From positions 1 to 64,000 of the forward strand of contig NZ_LUFH02000003.1 in NCBI RefSeq assembly GCF_001586785.1: a DNA stretch of 64,000 bases, written 5' to 3'. This DNA comes from Sphaerospermopsis aphanizomenoides BCCUSP55 (GTDB lineage: Bacteria > Cyanobacteriota > Cyanobacteriia > Cyanobacteriales > Nostocaceae). A program made the position numbers and the translations under genes. The notes beneath the pieces are model-generated. The model was given only the letters and a program-made list of their open reading frames with translations, was not told the DNA's origin and did not search any database. Numbering within the stretch: the first letter of the stretch is position 1; every line of letters starts with the position of its first letter. This document shows, piece after piece, positions 45,526 through 55,253 of the stretch.

Positions 45526-45656
45526 CTGAATGTTCATAAGTCAAAGTTAAAAATTGACAACCTTTTGCTATCAATTCCCTTTGATCAATCATTTCATCTA
45601 ATTGAAATTGATGATAGTGATATAATAGAATAATTAAAACTGCGAGGTGAATTTAT

Positions 45657-46304
45657 ATGGTAACTCTAGCACCTACTCACAGCAACACTCACACCAACAG
45701 CGTCATCCTCCATCATATTTCCTGGAATACTTTTGAAAGAATTTTATTAGAAACAGGTGATGATCGCTATAACAGGTTTACTTATAATCAGGGAATATTA
45801 GAAATTATGACTCCATTAATGCCCCATGAACATAATAACCGGTTGTTACAAAATTTAATTATTGTTCTAGTTGAAGAATTAAATCTCAATGTCAAAAGTA
45901 CTGGTTCATTAACTTGTAAAAGAGAAGATTTAGCTAGAGGTGTAGAACCTGATTCTAGTTTCTATATACAAAATGAACCAATCATGAGAAATAAAACAAG
46001 TTTAGATTTAACTCAAGATCCCCCACCTGATTTAGTGATAGAAGTTGATTATGCTAGTTCTTCTATTGATAAATTACCGATTTATTTAGCTTTAGGTGTT
46101 CCTGAAGTTTGGCGTTATGATGAACCTGTGATGCAAATTTATAGTTTATCTGAGGATAAATATATTCCTTGTAATGGTTCACCAACTTTTGCGAATTTAC
46201 CTTTAAATACAGAAATTCCTCAATTTTTAGCTTCTAGTTTAGAAGTGGGTGAGGTGTCAATGATTAAAAATTTTCGGAGTTGGTTAAAAACACAAATTTC
46301 CTGA
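45657..46304 (+). CDS. Uma2 family (PD-(D/E)XK) endonuclease-like protein
   Basis: 215-residue member of the Uma2/DUF820 family, greatly expanded in cyanobacteria. Nuclease-type motifs: ARGVEPDSSFYIQN (acidic residue after the conserved G-x-EPD), PPDLVIEVDYASSSIDKLPIYLALGVPEVWRYD (the E-x-D core). Biological role unknown; family members are often near toxin-antitoxin genes, as here. Confidence 0.9.
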   Translation: MVTLAPTHSNTHTNSVILHHISWNTFERILLETGDDRYNRFTYNQGILEIMTPLMPHEHNNRLLQNLIIVLVEELNLNVKSTGSLTCKREDLARGVEPDSSFYIQNEPIMRNKTSLDLTQDPPPDLVIEVDYASSSIDKLPIYLALGVPEVWRYDEPVMQIYSLSEDKYIPCNGSPTFANLPLNTEIPQFLASSLEVGEVSMIKNFRSWLKTQIS

Positions 46305-46364
46305 TTAAATTATGATTTAATAGTAAAAACGAGAGTTAGTAATTAAATAGATTTTTGACTTTTT

Positions 46365-46625
46365 ATGGATATTTCACCTAATCAATCATCAACCCAATTT
46401 TTAACCCATGACGAATCTGCACAAGTTGATGCAGCTTTGCTATCTTCTCCTGAGAAGTTTTTAACGAGGTTGACAATTTCTTCTTTGCGGATTTTACAAC
46501 ATATCGCTAAAGAATATGATGTTTCTATTGAAGAATTGACAACAAAGCAAATCATTACTTGGTTTGAAATTGATGCGAAAATTAGGAGAGAAAAGGGAGT
46601 TGAAGAAGCGTTTTTGAAGTGGTAG
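46365..46625 (+). CDS. small hypothetical protein
   Basis: 86 residues, soluble, mainly helical: DAALLSSPEKFLTRLTISSLRILQHIAKEYDVSIEELTTKQIITWFEIDAKIRREKGVEEAFLKW. No family recognised. The pattern resembles short DNA- or partner-binding helices. It follows the Uma2 gene by 60 bp on the same strand. Confidence 0.6.
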   Translation: MDISPNQSSTQFLTHDESAQVDAALLSSPEKFLTRLTISSLRILQHIAKEYDVSIEELTTKQIITWFEIDAKIRREKGVEEAFLKW

Positions 46626-46705
46626 GGAATAACTCTTAATTCGTAATTAATGACATAGGTGGTGCGTTACACTGTTGTTAACGCATTCTAGGAAACCTAA
46701 TATAT

Positions 46706-47284
46706 ATGCCTAAAAGGCGAGTTTTGATTATTCAAATTTTCGCTATATTTGGTTTATTAGGACTATCTCTAATTAGTTGTAGTGCTAATTATCATCTCAG
46801 TCCATCCCCAAGAGGAGAAAAAACCATGAAATTAGCCAGCAGTGCTTTTGTTGATAATGGTTTAATTCCTACTAAATATACCTGTGACGGTGCAAATATT
46901 TCTCCTCCTCTAAGCTGGGATGAAATTCCCCCGTCAACCCAAAGTTTAGTATTAATTGTTGATGACTCAGATGCACCAGTAAAGACGTTTGTACATTGGG
47001 TTGTTTACAATATTCCCTCTACATTATACCAACTCCCAGAACAAATTCCTGCTATTAAAACCTTGACTAATGGTGCAGTACAGGGAAAAAATGATTTTGG
47101 CAATTTTGGCTATGGTGGTCCTTGTCCTCCTAGTGGAACACATCGCTATTTTTTTCAACTTTATGCTTTAGATAAAACATTGAGTTTAGCATCCGGTGCT
47201 GGTAAATCTCAAATTATCAGTGCAATGCAGTATCATGTTTTAGCACAAGCAGAATTAATTGGACGCTACCAACGCCAGCGTTAA
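46706..47284 (+). CDS. YbhB/YbcL-type PEBP lipoprotein
   Basis: 192 residues. Signal peptide with lipobox (LSLISC, Cys near residue 25), so probably a lipoprotein. The phosphatidylethanolamine-binding fold is clear: CDGANISPPLSWDEIPPSTQSLVLIVDDSDAP, FVHWVVYNIPSTLYQLPE, GYGGPCPPSGTHRYFFQLYALD. Ligand unknown. An internal ATG (Met 41) could give a shorter cytoplasmic form. Confidence 0.9.
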   Translation: MPKRRVLIIQIFAIFGLLGLSLISCSANYHLSPSPRGEKTMKLASSAFVDNGLIPTKYTCDGANISPPLSWDEIPPSTQSLVLIVDDSDAPVKTFVHWVVYNIPSTLYQLPEQIPAIKTLTNGAVQGKNDFGNFGYGGPCPPSGTHRYFFQLYALDKTLSLASGAGKSQIISAMQYHVLAQAELIGRYQRQR

Positions 47285-47649
47285 ATCATCAACAACAACA
47301 GAAAAATGAAAAATACCCTTTATAGTTTCTACACAAATTAGAACCTATAAAGGGAGAAATTGAAGTCATTAATGCCTCTGTTGAATAGAGGTATATTTAA
47401 GAAAAATTGAATAAGTAAACTGCAATTGTGTGACGAAATAGTTAGATAATTTTTTATCTAGTAATACGTCTCATTATTATTGAAGATATAACGTAGCTCA
47501 TCCAAACCTCATCTATCTGGAGGTATAGAGAGGATATTCCTAAAGATATATTGACTAATATTAATAAATAAAGTAAAGTTCACAATTTTTAACATTTAGT
47601 ATTATATTATACAATAATAATACTGTATTATTTTACTTATAAGAAAAAA

Positions 47650-47825
47650 GGCTGAAAACCCTTGAGGCTTCGCCGTGAGCGTCAGCCGAACGGTTAAGTT
47701 TTGGAGCATGGCGGAAAAATTTAACCGTCCTTTAGACAAGGGATGAAAGCCGGCTAAGGCGTTTACGCCTCGGTGACTTTGTGATACAATCGCCGTCACA
47801 GGAACGGTAATTAACCTGTATAAAA
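47650..47825 (+). ncRNA. candidate structured RNA element, copy 2
   Basis: Second copy of the element at 33341. Stems: ACGGTTAA/TTAACCGT (47690-47697 with 47721-47728), CCTT/AAGG (47729-47732 with 47738-47741), AGGCGT/ACGCCT (47757-47762 with 47765-47770), GTGAC/GTCAC (47773-47777 with 47795-47799), ACAGG/CCTGT (47798-47802 with 47815-47819, alternative to the previous). Compared with copy 1, a C-G pair in the fourth stem is replaced by U-A. See the finding for interpretation. Confidence 0.5.
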
Positions 47826-48102
47826 ACCTAACTGCCTAATGGCAATCTGTACCTTGACAATTGAAGATATGGGGTTCTATTCCATAGTTCTAGTTCCTTC
47901 TCAGGAATAGGTAAAATCTTCATGGGAGCTAGACTTGTGTTGAGCGAAGTCGAAACACGACACAGAATTTAAACTCAAACAAAATTTGCAGCGATGCAAC
48001 TACCTCGCCCGCTGGGGGAAAGTTAACGCTTGGGGAGAGAACCACCTCCCTTGTTAGACACCGCAAGGGATCTAGTCTAAGTGGACTCGTTGAACCAAGA
48101 AT

Positions 48103-48123
48103 CTCCGCACCTTCAGGTCGGAG
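48103..48123 (-). repeat. IS605-type right-end hairpin
   Basis: CTCCG (48103-48107) pairs with CGGAG (48119-48123) around an inner ACCT/AGGT stem. It sits directly after the TnpB stop codon on the minus strand and has the form of subterminal hairpins of IS200/IS605 elements. Confidence 0.55.
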
Positions 48124-48127
48124 AGTG

Positions 48128-48232
48128 TCAAAAAGGCATAACCTTTATTGGTGCAACGGCTGCACTCGCTATCTCCTCTGCTGTGTAAACATCGGGGAAT
48201 ACTTTTCTGAATATTTGTAACGAAGCATTGAC
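48128..48232 (-). pseudogene. decayed TnpB C-terminus, second copy
   Basis: Minus strand reads VNASLQIFRKVFPDVYTAEE then IASAAVAPIKVMPF and stop, matching the end of TnpB proteins after the last RuvC motif. The frame upstream is closed by a TAA and no N-terminal part is found. Only the 3' end of an IS605-type element remains. Confidence 0.6.
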
Positions 48233-48449
48233 AGCTTAACTGGTGGTTCTAAATCCAAAGCACTTGTTTTGCTGGTATTCCTGACACGACCCAACACCCA
48301 AAACCCAGTTTTCGGTCAGGAGGGGAGAGTGAGAAAAAAGTCAATCGTCAAGGTGGTTAGGACATCAACTGAATGATAAAACCTAAATACCAAAACACCT
48401 TTCACACTCTCACCTATCACCTGTCATCTGTTCCCTACAAATGAATTTT

Positions 48450-51400
48450 TTAGGCAACCAAACTGAAATTACTACCACTGAGGGTAACATCAGGATTACC
48501 TAAATAAGCAAACTCAAACACGCTCACTCCACCTAAAACATTACCATTTTGGTTGTAGAACAAACTACCAGAGCTTTGACTAAAGACTATACGAGCATTA
48601 CTAGCGTCTACAAACTCATCATCAGTGACCACTGCAAAATCTGTTAACGGTTGTCCTACAGAGTCAGTAATGGCATTGAAAGTAGTTTTACTCAACACAA
48701 TCTGGTCTAGTCCCCCTTCAAACAGGGTAATAAAGTCAACACCCAGCGCATTAGTAAATACCCCACTACTTTGGAACAGATATTTATCACTACCAACTCC
48801 ACCCGTGAGACTATCATCACCCGCTCCTCCCCAGAGGGTATCATTGCCGGCAGACCCTAGCAGTTGGTCATTTCCGTCACCACCAATCAAAGTGTTATCC
48901 AGTGTATTACCAGTGAGACGGTCATTTCCAGTACCACCAGTGGCGTTTTCAATCACGTTATTGGCAGAGAGAATCAGTTTCAGATTGCTATTGACCGTTT
49001 GTGATGTGGTGACAGCCAGATTGACCCTGACGGCGCTGGTAGTACCACTGAAGTCAATAGTATCAATTCCGCCAGTCGCTGTTTCGATAATAGTGTCAAC
49101 TCCCAAAGGACTATTGGCCTGGTAAGAATAGCTATCATTACCGTCAAGACCTGACAGAGTATTATTGGCACTATTACCAGTCAGGATGTTATTGCCTGTA
49201 TTACCTGTACCATTGATAACACCAGTACCAATGAGTTTGAGATTTTCCACACCACTGGGTAAAGTGCGGGTAATAGAACTTTGCAGGGTATCAGTAATAA
49301 TGACTTCTCCAATCCCCGCATCTGGACTGATGGTAGCATTAGTAGCACCAGACAAGGTTACTGTAAAAGCTTCATCTGGTTCATTGAGGTTGTCATTCAG
49401 AATGGGAATAGCAATAGTACCCAAAGAACTACCAGCAGCAATATTCAAAGTACCAGTTAGATTTGTGTAGTCAACACCAGGAGTAGCGTTAACAGGTGTC
49501 AGACTATAGTTGACACTGACTGGTTGGCTACTGAGACTACTAAGGCTGACAGTGAGGAAAGCATTGCCATCTCTGCCTTCAACAACAATGATGTCATTGA
49601 TAGATATAACTGGCAAAGATAAACCATCATCATTGGTAATTGTTCCGGTAACAGCAGTGGTTGTGCCAACGGTGTAACCAGTACCAGCAGCGAGTGTTAA
49701 AGCAACGGTTTCATTACTCTCAACGGTGGTATCTGCGGTTGGGTTGACAGTGAGAGTTGCTGTTGCAGAACCCGCAGCAAAGGTAATAGTTCCAGTCGTC
49801 CCCGTGAAAGTTGCTGCACCAGTTTGGGTGTAGTCTGTATTGAAGGTGGCTGTACCTCCAACTGTATAGTTAACGGTGAGGGCAGAGGTAGTGCTTCCGG
49901 TTCTAGTGAAGGTATAAACCAGGTTCGGTATTCCATCTTCTAGTACGCTTGTGGGGGCTACTGCTAGGGTGACAGATGTGGCCACAGTATCGTTATCGGC
50001 AATGGTGGCAGTAGCCGTTGATCCTCCAGCATAGGTGACAACTAGTTGCACATTAGTGCCTGGATCTCCAAAAGAGGCACCATAGATATACTCGGTGTTA
50101 ACAATGCTATCAAGGGTTGAAATCAATCCTCCCATAGCAAAGGATTGACCACTCTTGCTATTCAGGGCGCTGACTAAAGCTGAGTTGAGGTTAATAGTAA
50201 CTATTTGATAGTTATCAGCAGTAGTGAAGTTACGGCTACCGTAAATTGTGCCATCACCTAAGTCGTTGTAAATGCCAGTCAACCCGGAGCCACCAGCTAT
50301 TAGGGTACTCACAGCGGTAGTTACATCCCGCAACTCATAAGTCTCACTGGCATCCCCACTTGCAAATTCGTAAGTGTTGATTTTCAGCTGGGCGGAAACA
50401 ACAGGTTGGGAAAAGGTTGGCAGATTAAATGCCATCCAGTTTCGGTACAACGATGCAGAGTAGTCACCAATAATATAGTTAGTATTACCTGGATCGTGGT
50501 AGCCTGAATTGTTATACCAGCCTGTATCTACTGCTGAGATTACTGTCTGTGAAGAGGCTATTGTATAGCCAGTAGGAGGAGTAATCGTAACAGTGACAGT
50601 TTCATTAGCATCGACAACAGCATCATCAATGGTAGGTAAGGTAATGGTAGCTGTAGCTGAACCTGCGGCAAAGGTGACTGTTCCTGCCTGGGGATTGGTA
50701 TAGTCTGAACCAACTGTAGCTGTACCACTGAGACTATAGCTGACATTCAAGGCTGCTGTGAGGTCGCCTGTGCGGGTGAGGGTAAAGACGCTACCAACAG
50801 ATCCTGTTTCTGCTCCATCTATGGTTTTGACAATGGAGATTGTACCCAGATTATCATCATTGGTAATTGTTCCGGTAACAGCAGTGGCTGTACCAACGGT
50901 GTAACCAGTACCAGCAGTAAGTGTTAAAGCAACGGTTTCATTACTCTCAACAGTGGTATCTGCGGTTGGGTCAACAGTGAGAGTTGCTGTTGTAGAACCC
51001 GCAGCAAAGGTAATAGTTCCAGTCGTCCCCGTGAAAGTTGCTGCACCAGTTTGAGTATAGTCTGTATTGAAGGTGGCTGTACCTCCAACTGTATAGTTAA
51101 CGGTTACGGCAGAGGTAGTGCTTCCGGTTCTGGTGAAGGTATAAACCAGGTTAGTTGTGCCATCTTCGTTAACGCTACCGGGAGCGACTGCGAGGGTAAC
51201 GGTAGAGGAATCATCATTGGTAATTGTTCCAATTACACCCGATGTCGTACCAATGGTATAACCAGTTCCTGCGGCTATCTTTATATTAACAGTGTCATTA
51301 CTTTCAATGATGGTATCTGCTGTGGGGTCAATGATGAGAGTTGCTGTACTTGCACCCGCAGCAAAAGTAATTGTTCCAGTTGTTGACGTGTAACTTGTGG

Positions 51401-54400
51401 CACCAGCTTGGGTGTAGTCTGTATTGAAGGTGGCTGAACCAGTAACCGTAAAGTTCACCGTTAGAGCAGAGGTGGTGCTTCCGGTTCTAGTAAAGGTATA
51501 AACTAGGTTGGTTGTTCCATCTTCTAGTACGCTTGTGGGGGCTAGAGCTAAGGTAATGGATGTCGCTACAGCATCGTTATCGGCAATTGTGGCAGTAGCA
51601 GTGTTAGAACCACTGATAGTGTAACCAGTAGGTGCAGTAATGTTGGCGATAACGGTTTCAGCAGCGTCTACAACCGCATCATCAATGGTAGGTAAGGTAA
51701 TGGTAGCTGTAGCTGAACCTGCGGCAAAGGTGACTGTTCCTGCCTGGGGATTAGTATAGTCTGAACCAACTGTAGCTGTACCACTGAGACTATAGCTGAC
51801 ATTCAAGCCTGATGTGAGGTCGCCTGTACGGGTGAGGGTAAAGACGCTACCAACCAGTCCTGCTTCTGCGCCATCTGTGGTTTTGACAATAGATAGGGTA
51901 CTCGCTTCATCATCAATAATCGTTCCGGTGACAGCGGTGGTTGTTCCCACGGTGTAAGCTGTGCTAGAAGCGAGTGTTAAAGCAACAACTTCATTACTCT
52001 CAACTGTGGTATCTGCTACGGGGTCAATTGTCAGAGTTGCGGTACTTGCACCCGCAGCAAAAGTAATGCTACCTGTTGTTGGGGAGAAACTTGTGGCACC
52101 GATTTGGGTGTAGTCTGTACTGAAAGTGGCTGAACCAGCAACGGCAAAATTGACTGTGAGGGCAGAGGTAGTGCTTCCGGTTCTGGTGAAGGTATAAACC
52201 AGGTTAGTTGTTCCATCTTCTAGTACGCTGCTGGGAGCTACTGCTAGGGTGATGTTGGGTAAAGTCAAGGTTCCGATGGAGAGTGACCAACCTCCGGCAA
52301 TTGTCCCCACATCACCACCCACGTCATCCATAACGTAGAGGCTCCAATTCCCGTTGGGATTGGTGTTGTTAAACACGGAAAAATCTGTACCGTAAGGACC
52401 AATGGGGGCGGGAGAGTTGAAGGTATCTCCAGTTTCATAATCTACTGGTCGATAAGTACCACTTGTCAGCTGTAGTGAATCTGATAGAGCTTCTGTTGCA
52501 AATGGATCGAATACCAATGTAACGTTGCTCAGACCAGCAGATCCACCTGCATCTGACATTAAGATAGCTTTAGCTCCAGTTGGTCCGACTAGTAGGATAT
52601 CAATGTCATCTGAATAAGTATGGCTGAGGTTGGTGAGGGTGACTCTGAGATTGGCAAGATTGCCACTGACACCTGAAACATTTATGGTTGAAGGATAGGG
52701 ACTGCCAGCGGTTGCATCAAGTATGGAAATAGCGGCGGTGTTACTAAAAGTTGTGTAAGTTACTACTTCATCATTTGTGATAGTACCTACTACCGCATTT
52801 GTTGTACCGATGGTATAGGAAGTGTTACTGGCAAGACTGAGGCTAACAGTTTCATCACTTTCCAAAACCGTATCAGCAGTGGGGTTAACTGTTAAAGTGG
52901 CTGTGCTAGAACCTGCGGCAAAGGTTATAGTTCCGGTAGTAGAACTATAACTAGCGGCTCCGGTTTGGGTGTAGTCAGTATTGAAAGTGGCTGAACCAGC
53001 AACGGTGAAGTTAACGGTTAGGGCAGAAGTGGTGCTTCCAGTTCTGGTGAAGGTATAAACAAGGTTAGGTATTCCATCTTCAGCCACACTTGCAGGTGAT
53101 ACGGCTAGGGTGATAGTTGGGGGAATATCATTGTCAGTAATTGTGGCAGTAGCTGTGTCAGAACCACCGATAATGTAACCACTAGGTAATGTAATGGTGG
53201 CGCTGATGGTTTCGTTAGGATCGACTACAGCATCATTAATAGTAGGTAAGGTAATGGTAGTTGTCGCTGCACCAGCGGCGAAGGTAACAGTTCCTGCCTG
53301 GGGATTGGTATAGTCTGAACCAACTGTAGCCGTACCACTGAGAGTATAACTGACGTTTAAGGATGCTGTCAGGTCGCCTGTGCGGGTGAGGGTAAAGACG
53401 CTACTAGCAGGCCCTGTTTCTGATCCGTCAGTTGTTTTGGCGATGGATAGGGTATTGGAATTAGAAAACAGAATATTTAGACGATTAGAAGCAGCTACAA
53501 GATAGTAATCTTTGACTGTGACAGAACGTCCAGATCCTAGTCCCAGCACTAAGTTGTTTCCGCTTTGGGTTTGGGTAACACTGGCAGAAGTAAAAGCTGA
53601 TAAGTTGAGGATATCTAAATTGTTTGCACCCTCTATGGTGTCATTACCAGTAGCAGTTGCAAAACCGTAACCATTGAACACATTTGCCGCCGAGTTGGCA
53701 ATAATGTAATCATTACTGGAAGAGTTAATGAGATTCTCAATTGTTACTCCGTAAGCAAGTCTTGTACCACTAGTTGTAGCCTGGTAAGTTGTACCACTGG
53801 TATAACTAACAGGCGGACCCGCTGTGACGTTGTATCCTGTGCCATTGAAAGCTGTTTGCGTTGACAACCATCCACCTGCATTCAGGTCAAAGCGATAACC
53901 AGTAGCATTAAATCCCAATCCAGCAAAATTTAAAGTGTCTGTTCCGCCACTATCCCAAATTGTGATTTTATTATCAATAGTTGAGCTACCAACAGTTCGC
54001 ACTCCATCTGAATATAGATCAGTATAGGTAAAGGTATAAGTAGTGTTGGTGGAATTGAATGATTTTGCTCCATAGAGATATTGCAAAGCCATGACATCAT
54101 AAGCCATTGGGGTGCTAGGTTCAGCGCCAGAATAGAAGTTGTATGTCATTAGGCTGTTATCCCAATTGTCCTCACCATAAGGAAGGTAAGGAGGATCTCC
54201 TGCACCACTACCGTTATAGTTACCGGGATGTTTGAGACCTATAGCATGGAGAGTTTCATGGATTATAGTCTGATATCCATGAGTACCTGGACCGCCCTGA
54301 ATTCCATTGGTATCAGCACTATTATCATAGCTAGAGTTAAAAAATACATCACCTGCTACGTCATTACTATTCCCCTGATTCGTATCGGTTGAAAATGGAT

Positions 54401-55253
54401 AGTAAGCATAGGCATAGCCAGGATCAGTAGAAAGAAGATAGCGAATTTGACCATAACTAGAGACAGAGTCGCTAACTTCAACAAAATTGACGTTAATTAG
54501 TGGAGCGATCGCATTTTGCAGAATTGTGCGAACATTATTTTTAACAGCTTCACTGACAGGAGCTAACCCTGCTTCACTGCCATAGTAAGAGCCTCCAGAA
54601 TAAAAACTGTAGGAGATGGTTGTAACTCCCCACTTGTAGCCTCCTAAAAGTGAGTCAATGCGATAATCTCCAGATGCAACTGAAGTGGCTTCCTGTGGAC
54701 TAGTGTTCGATGAACTTAATGTTCCTTTTTGATTAGGAGGTGCTGTTGTACAAGCAGGACAGGAACAAATCATCAAGGAGGATGGATTGTGGTATGTAGC
54801 TTTTCCACCTTGTTGAACAATTGTATTACTATTGTCTAAGCCTTGAAGATTCAGACTTTTACCTTGCACATACTCAGCAAAAGTCGATCCTTGATTTCCA
54901 CTACCAGTCTGATTAATTTGAGTATTAACAAAACTGCCAATTTCACTTAATAGAACTGTACTAATAGCTTGCGGCGTACTATTAGCAACAAAACTAGCTG
55001 AGAGATAAATCGTATTGCTGCTGCTGGCATATATACTATTAGCACTGTCAAGACTATCGCTAATTGTGACTTCCACTTTGGGCAGTTGACTAAAATCACC
55101 TGCCTGCCACTGAGAACGCAGATTAACTGCAACTGTACGGTCGTATTGTCCACCAAATAAAGTATCTAACTGTTGCCAAAAGTCTTCTAAATTCGCAAAT
55201 TTGCTGAGTTTTTCATGGGTTAAATCGAGTAATGGTTTGATTATACTGTTCAT
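48450..55253 (-). CDS. giant secreted metalloprotease with Calx-beta and RTX repeats
   Basis: 2267 residues. Order: N-terminal region with a Cys cluster (SLMICSCPACTT, about 160), M10-type zinc peptidase with HETLHAIGLKH (H332, E333, H336, H342) and a Met-turn (SLMTYNFYSG), a serralysin-like region to about 600, then about ten Calx-beta modules of two alternating types, a proprotein-convertase P domain (about 830-995, TYSDDIDILLVGPTG to GGWSLSIG), a lectin-like DNRLRE-type domain inserted in one Calx-beta module (about 1569-1744), and C-terminal RTX repeats (about 2035-2180, GGDGNDQLLGSAGNDTLWGG). No Sec signal peptide; the RTX end suggests type I secretion. Calcium-dependent secreted or surface enzyme. 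Single-gene unit with no transporter beside it. Confidence 0.88.
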   Translation of the reverse strand: MNSIIKPLLDLTHEKLSKFANLEDFWQQLDTLFGGQYDRTVAVNLRSQWQAGDFSQLPKVEVTISDSLDSANSIYASSSNTIYLSASFVANSTPQAISTVLLSEIGSFVNTQINQTGSGNQGSTFAEYVQGKSLNLQGLDNSNTIVQQGGKATYHNPSSLMICSCPACTTAPPNQKGTLSSSNTSPQEATSVASGDYRIDSLLGGYKWGVTTISYSFYSGGSYYGSEAGLAPVSEAVKNNVRTILQNAIAPLINVNFVEVSDSVSSYGQIRYLLSTDPGYAYAYYPFSTDTNQGNSNDVAGDVFFNSSYDNSADTNGIQGGPGTHGYQTIIHETLHAIGLKHPGNYNGSGAGDPPYLPYGEDNWDNSLMTYNFYSGAEPSTPMAYDVMALQYLYGAKSFNSTNTTYTFTYTDLYSDGVRTVGSSTIDNKITIWDSGGTDTLNFAGLGFNATGYRFDLNAGGWLSTQTAFNGTGYNVTAGPPVSYTSGTTYQATTSGTRLAYGVTIENLINSSSNDYIIANSAANVFNGYGFATATGNDTIEGANNLDILNLSAFTSASVTQTQSGNNLVLGLGSGRSVTVKDYYLVAASNRLNILFSNSNTLSIAKTTDGSETGPASSVFTLTRTGDLTASLNVSYTLSGTATVGSDYTNPQAGTVTFAAGAATTTITLPTINDAVVDPNETISATITLPSGYIIGGSDTATATITDNDIPPTITLAVSPASVAEDGIPNLVYTFTRTGSTTSALTVNFTVAGSATFNTDYTQTGAASYSSTTGTITFAAGSSTATLTVNPTADTVLESDETVSLSLASNTSYTIGTTNAVVGTITNDEVVTYTTFSNTAAISILDATAGSPYPSTINVSGVSGNLANLRVTLTNLSHTYSDDIDILLVGPTGAKAILMSDAGGSAGLSNVTLVFDPFATEALSDSLQLTSGTYRPVDYETGDTFNSPAPIGPYGTDFSVFNNTNPNGNWSLYVMDDVGGDVGTIAGGWSLSIGTLTLPNITLAVAPSSVLEDGTTNLVYTFTRTGSTTSALTVNFAVAGSATFSTDYTQIGATSFSPTTGSITFAAGASTATLTIDPVADTTVESNEVVALTLASSTAYTVGTTTAVTGTIIDDEASTLSIVKTTDGAEAGLVGSVFTLTRTGDLTSGLNVSYSLSGTATVGSDYTNPQAGTVTFAAGSATATITLPTIDDAVVDAAETVIANITAPTGYTISGSNTATATIADNDAVATSITLALAPTSVLEDGTTNLVYTFTRTGSTTSALTVNFTVTGSATFNTDYTQAGATSYTSTTGTITFAAGASTATLIIDPTADTIIESNDTVNIKIAAGTGYTIGTTSGVIGTITNDDSSTVTLAVAPGSVNEDGTTNLVYTFTRTGSTTSAVTVNYTVGGTATFNTDYTQTGAATFTGTTGTITFAAGSTTATLTVDPTADTTVESNETVALTLTAGTGYTVGTATAVTGTITNDDNLGTISIVKTIDGAETGSVGSVFTLTRTGDLTAALNVSYSLSGTATVGSDYTNPQAGTVTFAAGSATATITLPTIDDAVVDANETVTVTITPPTGYTIASSQTVISAVDTGWYNNSGYHDPGNTNYIIGDYSASLYRNWMAFNLPTFSQPVVSAQLKINTYEFASGDASETYELRDVTTAVSTLIAGGSGLTGIYNDLGDGTIYGSRNFTTADNYQIVTINLNSALVSALNSKSGQSFAMGGLISTLDSIVNTEYIYGASFGDPGTNVQLVVTYAGGSTATATIADNDTVATSVTLAVAPTSVLEDGIPNLVYTFTRTGSTTSALTVNYTVGGTATFNTDYTQTGAATFTGTTGTITFAAGSATATLTVNPTADTTVESNETVALTLAAGTGYTVGTTTAVTGTITNDDGLSLPVISINDIIVVEGRDGNAFLTVSLSSLSSQPVSVNYSLTPVNATPGVDYTNLTGTLNIAAGSSLGTIAIPILNDNLNEPDEAFTVTLSGATNATISPDAGIGEVIITDTLQSSITRTLPSGVENLKLIGTGVINGTGNTGNNILTGNSANNTLSGLDGNDSYSYQANSPLGVDTIIETATGGIDTIDFSGTTSAVRVNLAVTTSQTVNSNLKLILSANNVIENATGGTGNDRLTGNTLDNTLIGGDGNDQLLGSAGNDTLWGGAGDDSLTGGVGSDKYLFQSSGVFTNALGVDFITLFEGGLDQIVLSKTTFNAITDSVGQPLTDFAVVTDDEFVDASNARIVFSQSSGSLFYNQNGNVLGGVSVFEFAYLGNPDVTLSGSNFSLVA

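Larger units (their letters stand above)
47285..48449. other. 1.2-kb region of transposon and repeat debris
   Basis: No intact gene. It contains the second copy of a structured element (47650-47825), a tnpB tail remnant on the minus strand (48128-48232), its hairpin end (48103-48123) and TCACCTA/TCACCTG heptamers (48410-48435). The GC-richer interval 47930-48110 is unassigned. Confidence 0.6.

Noticed and set aside
47602-47799. 65-residue minus-strand ORF over structured element 2
   Set aside because: Same reason; the frame is not kept in copy 1.
48625-51386. Plus-strand ORFs opposite the giant protease
   Set aside because: They are the mirror of repetitive Calx-beta coding sequence and have no start signals or family match.
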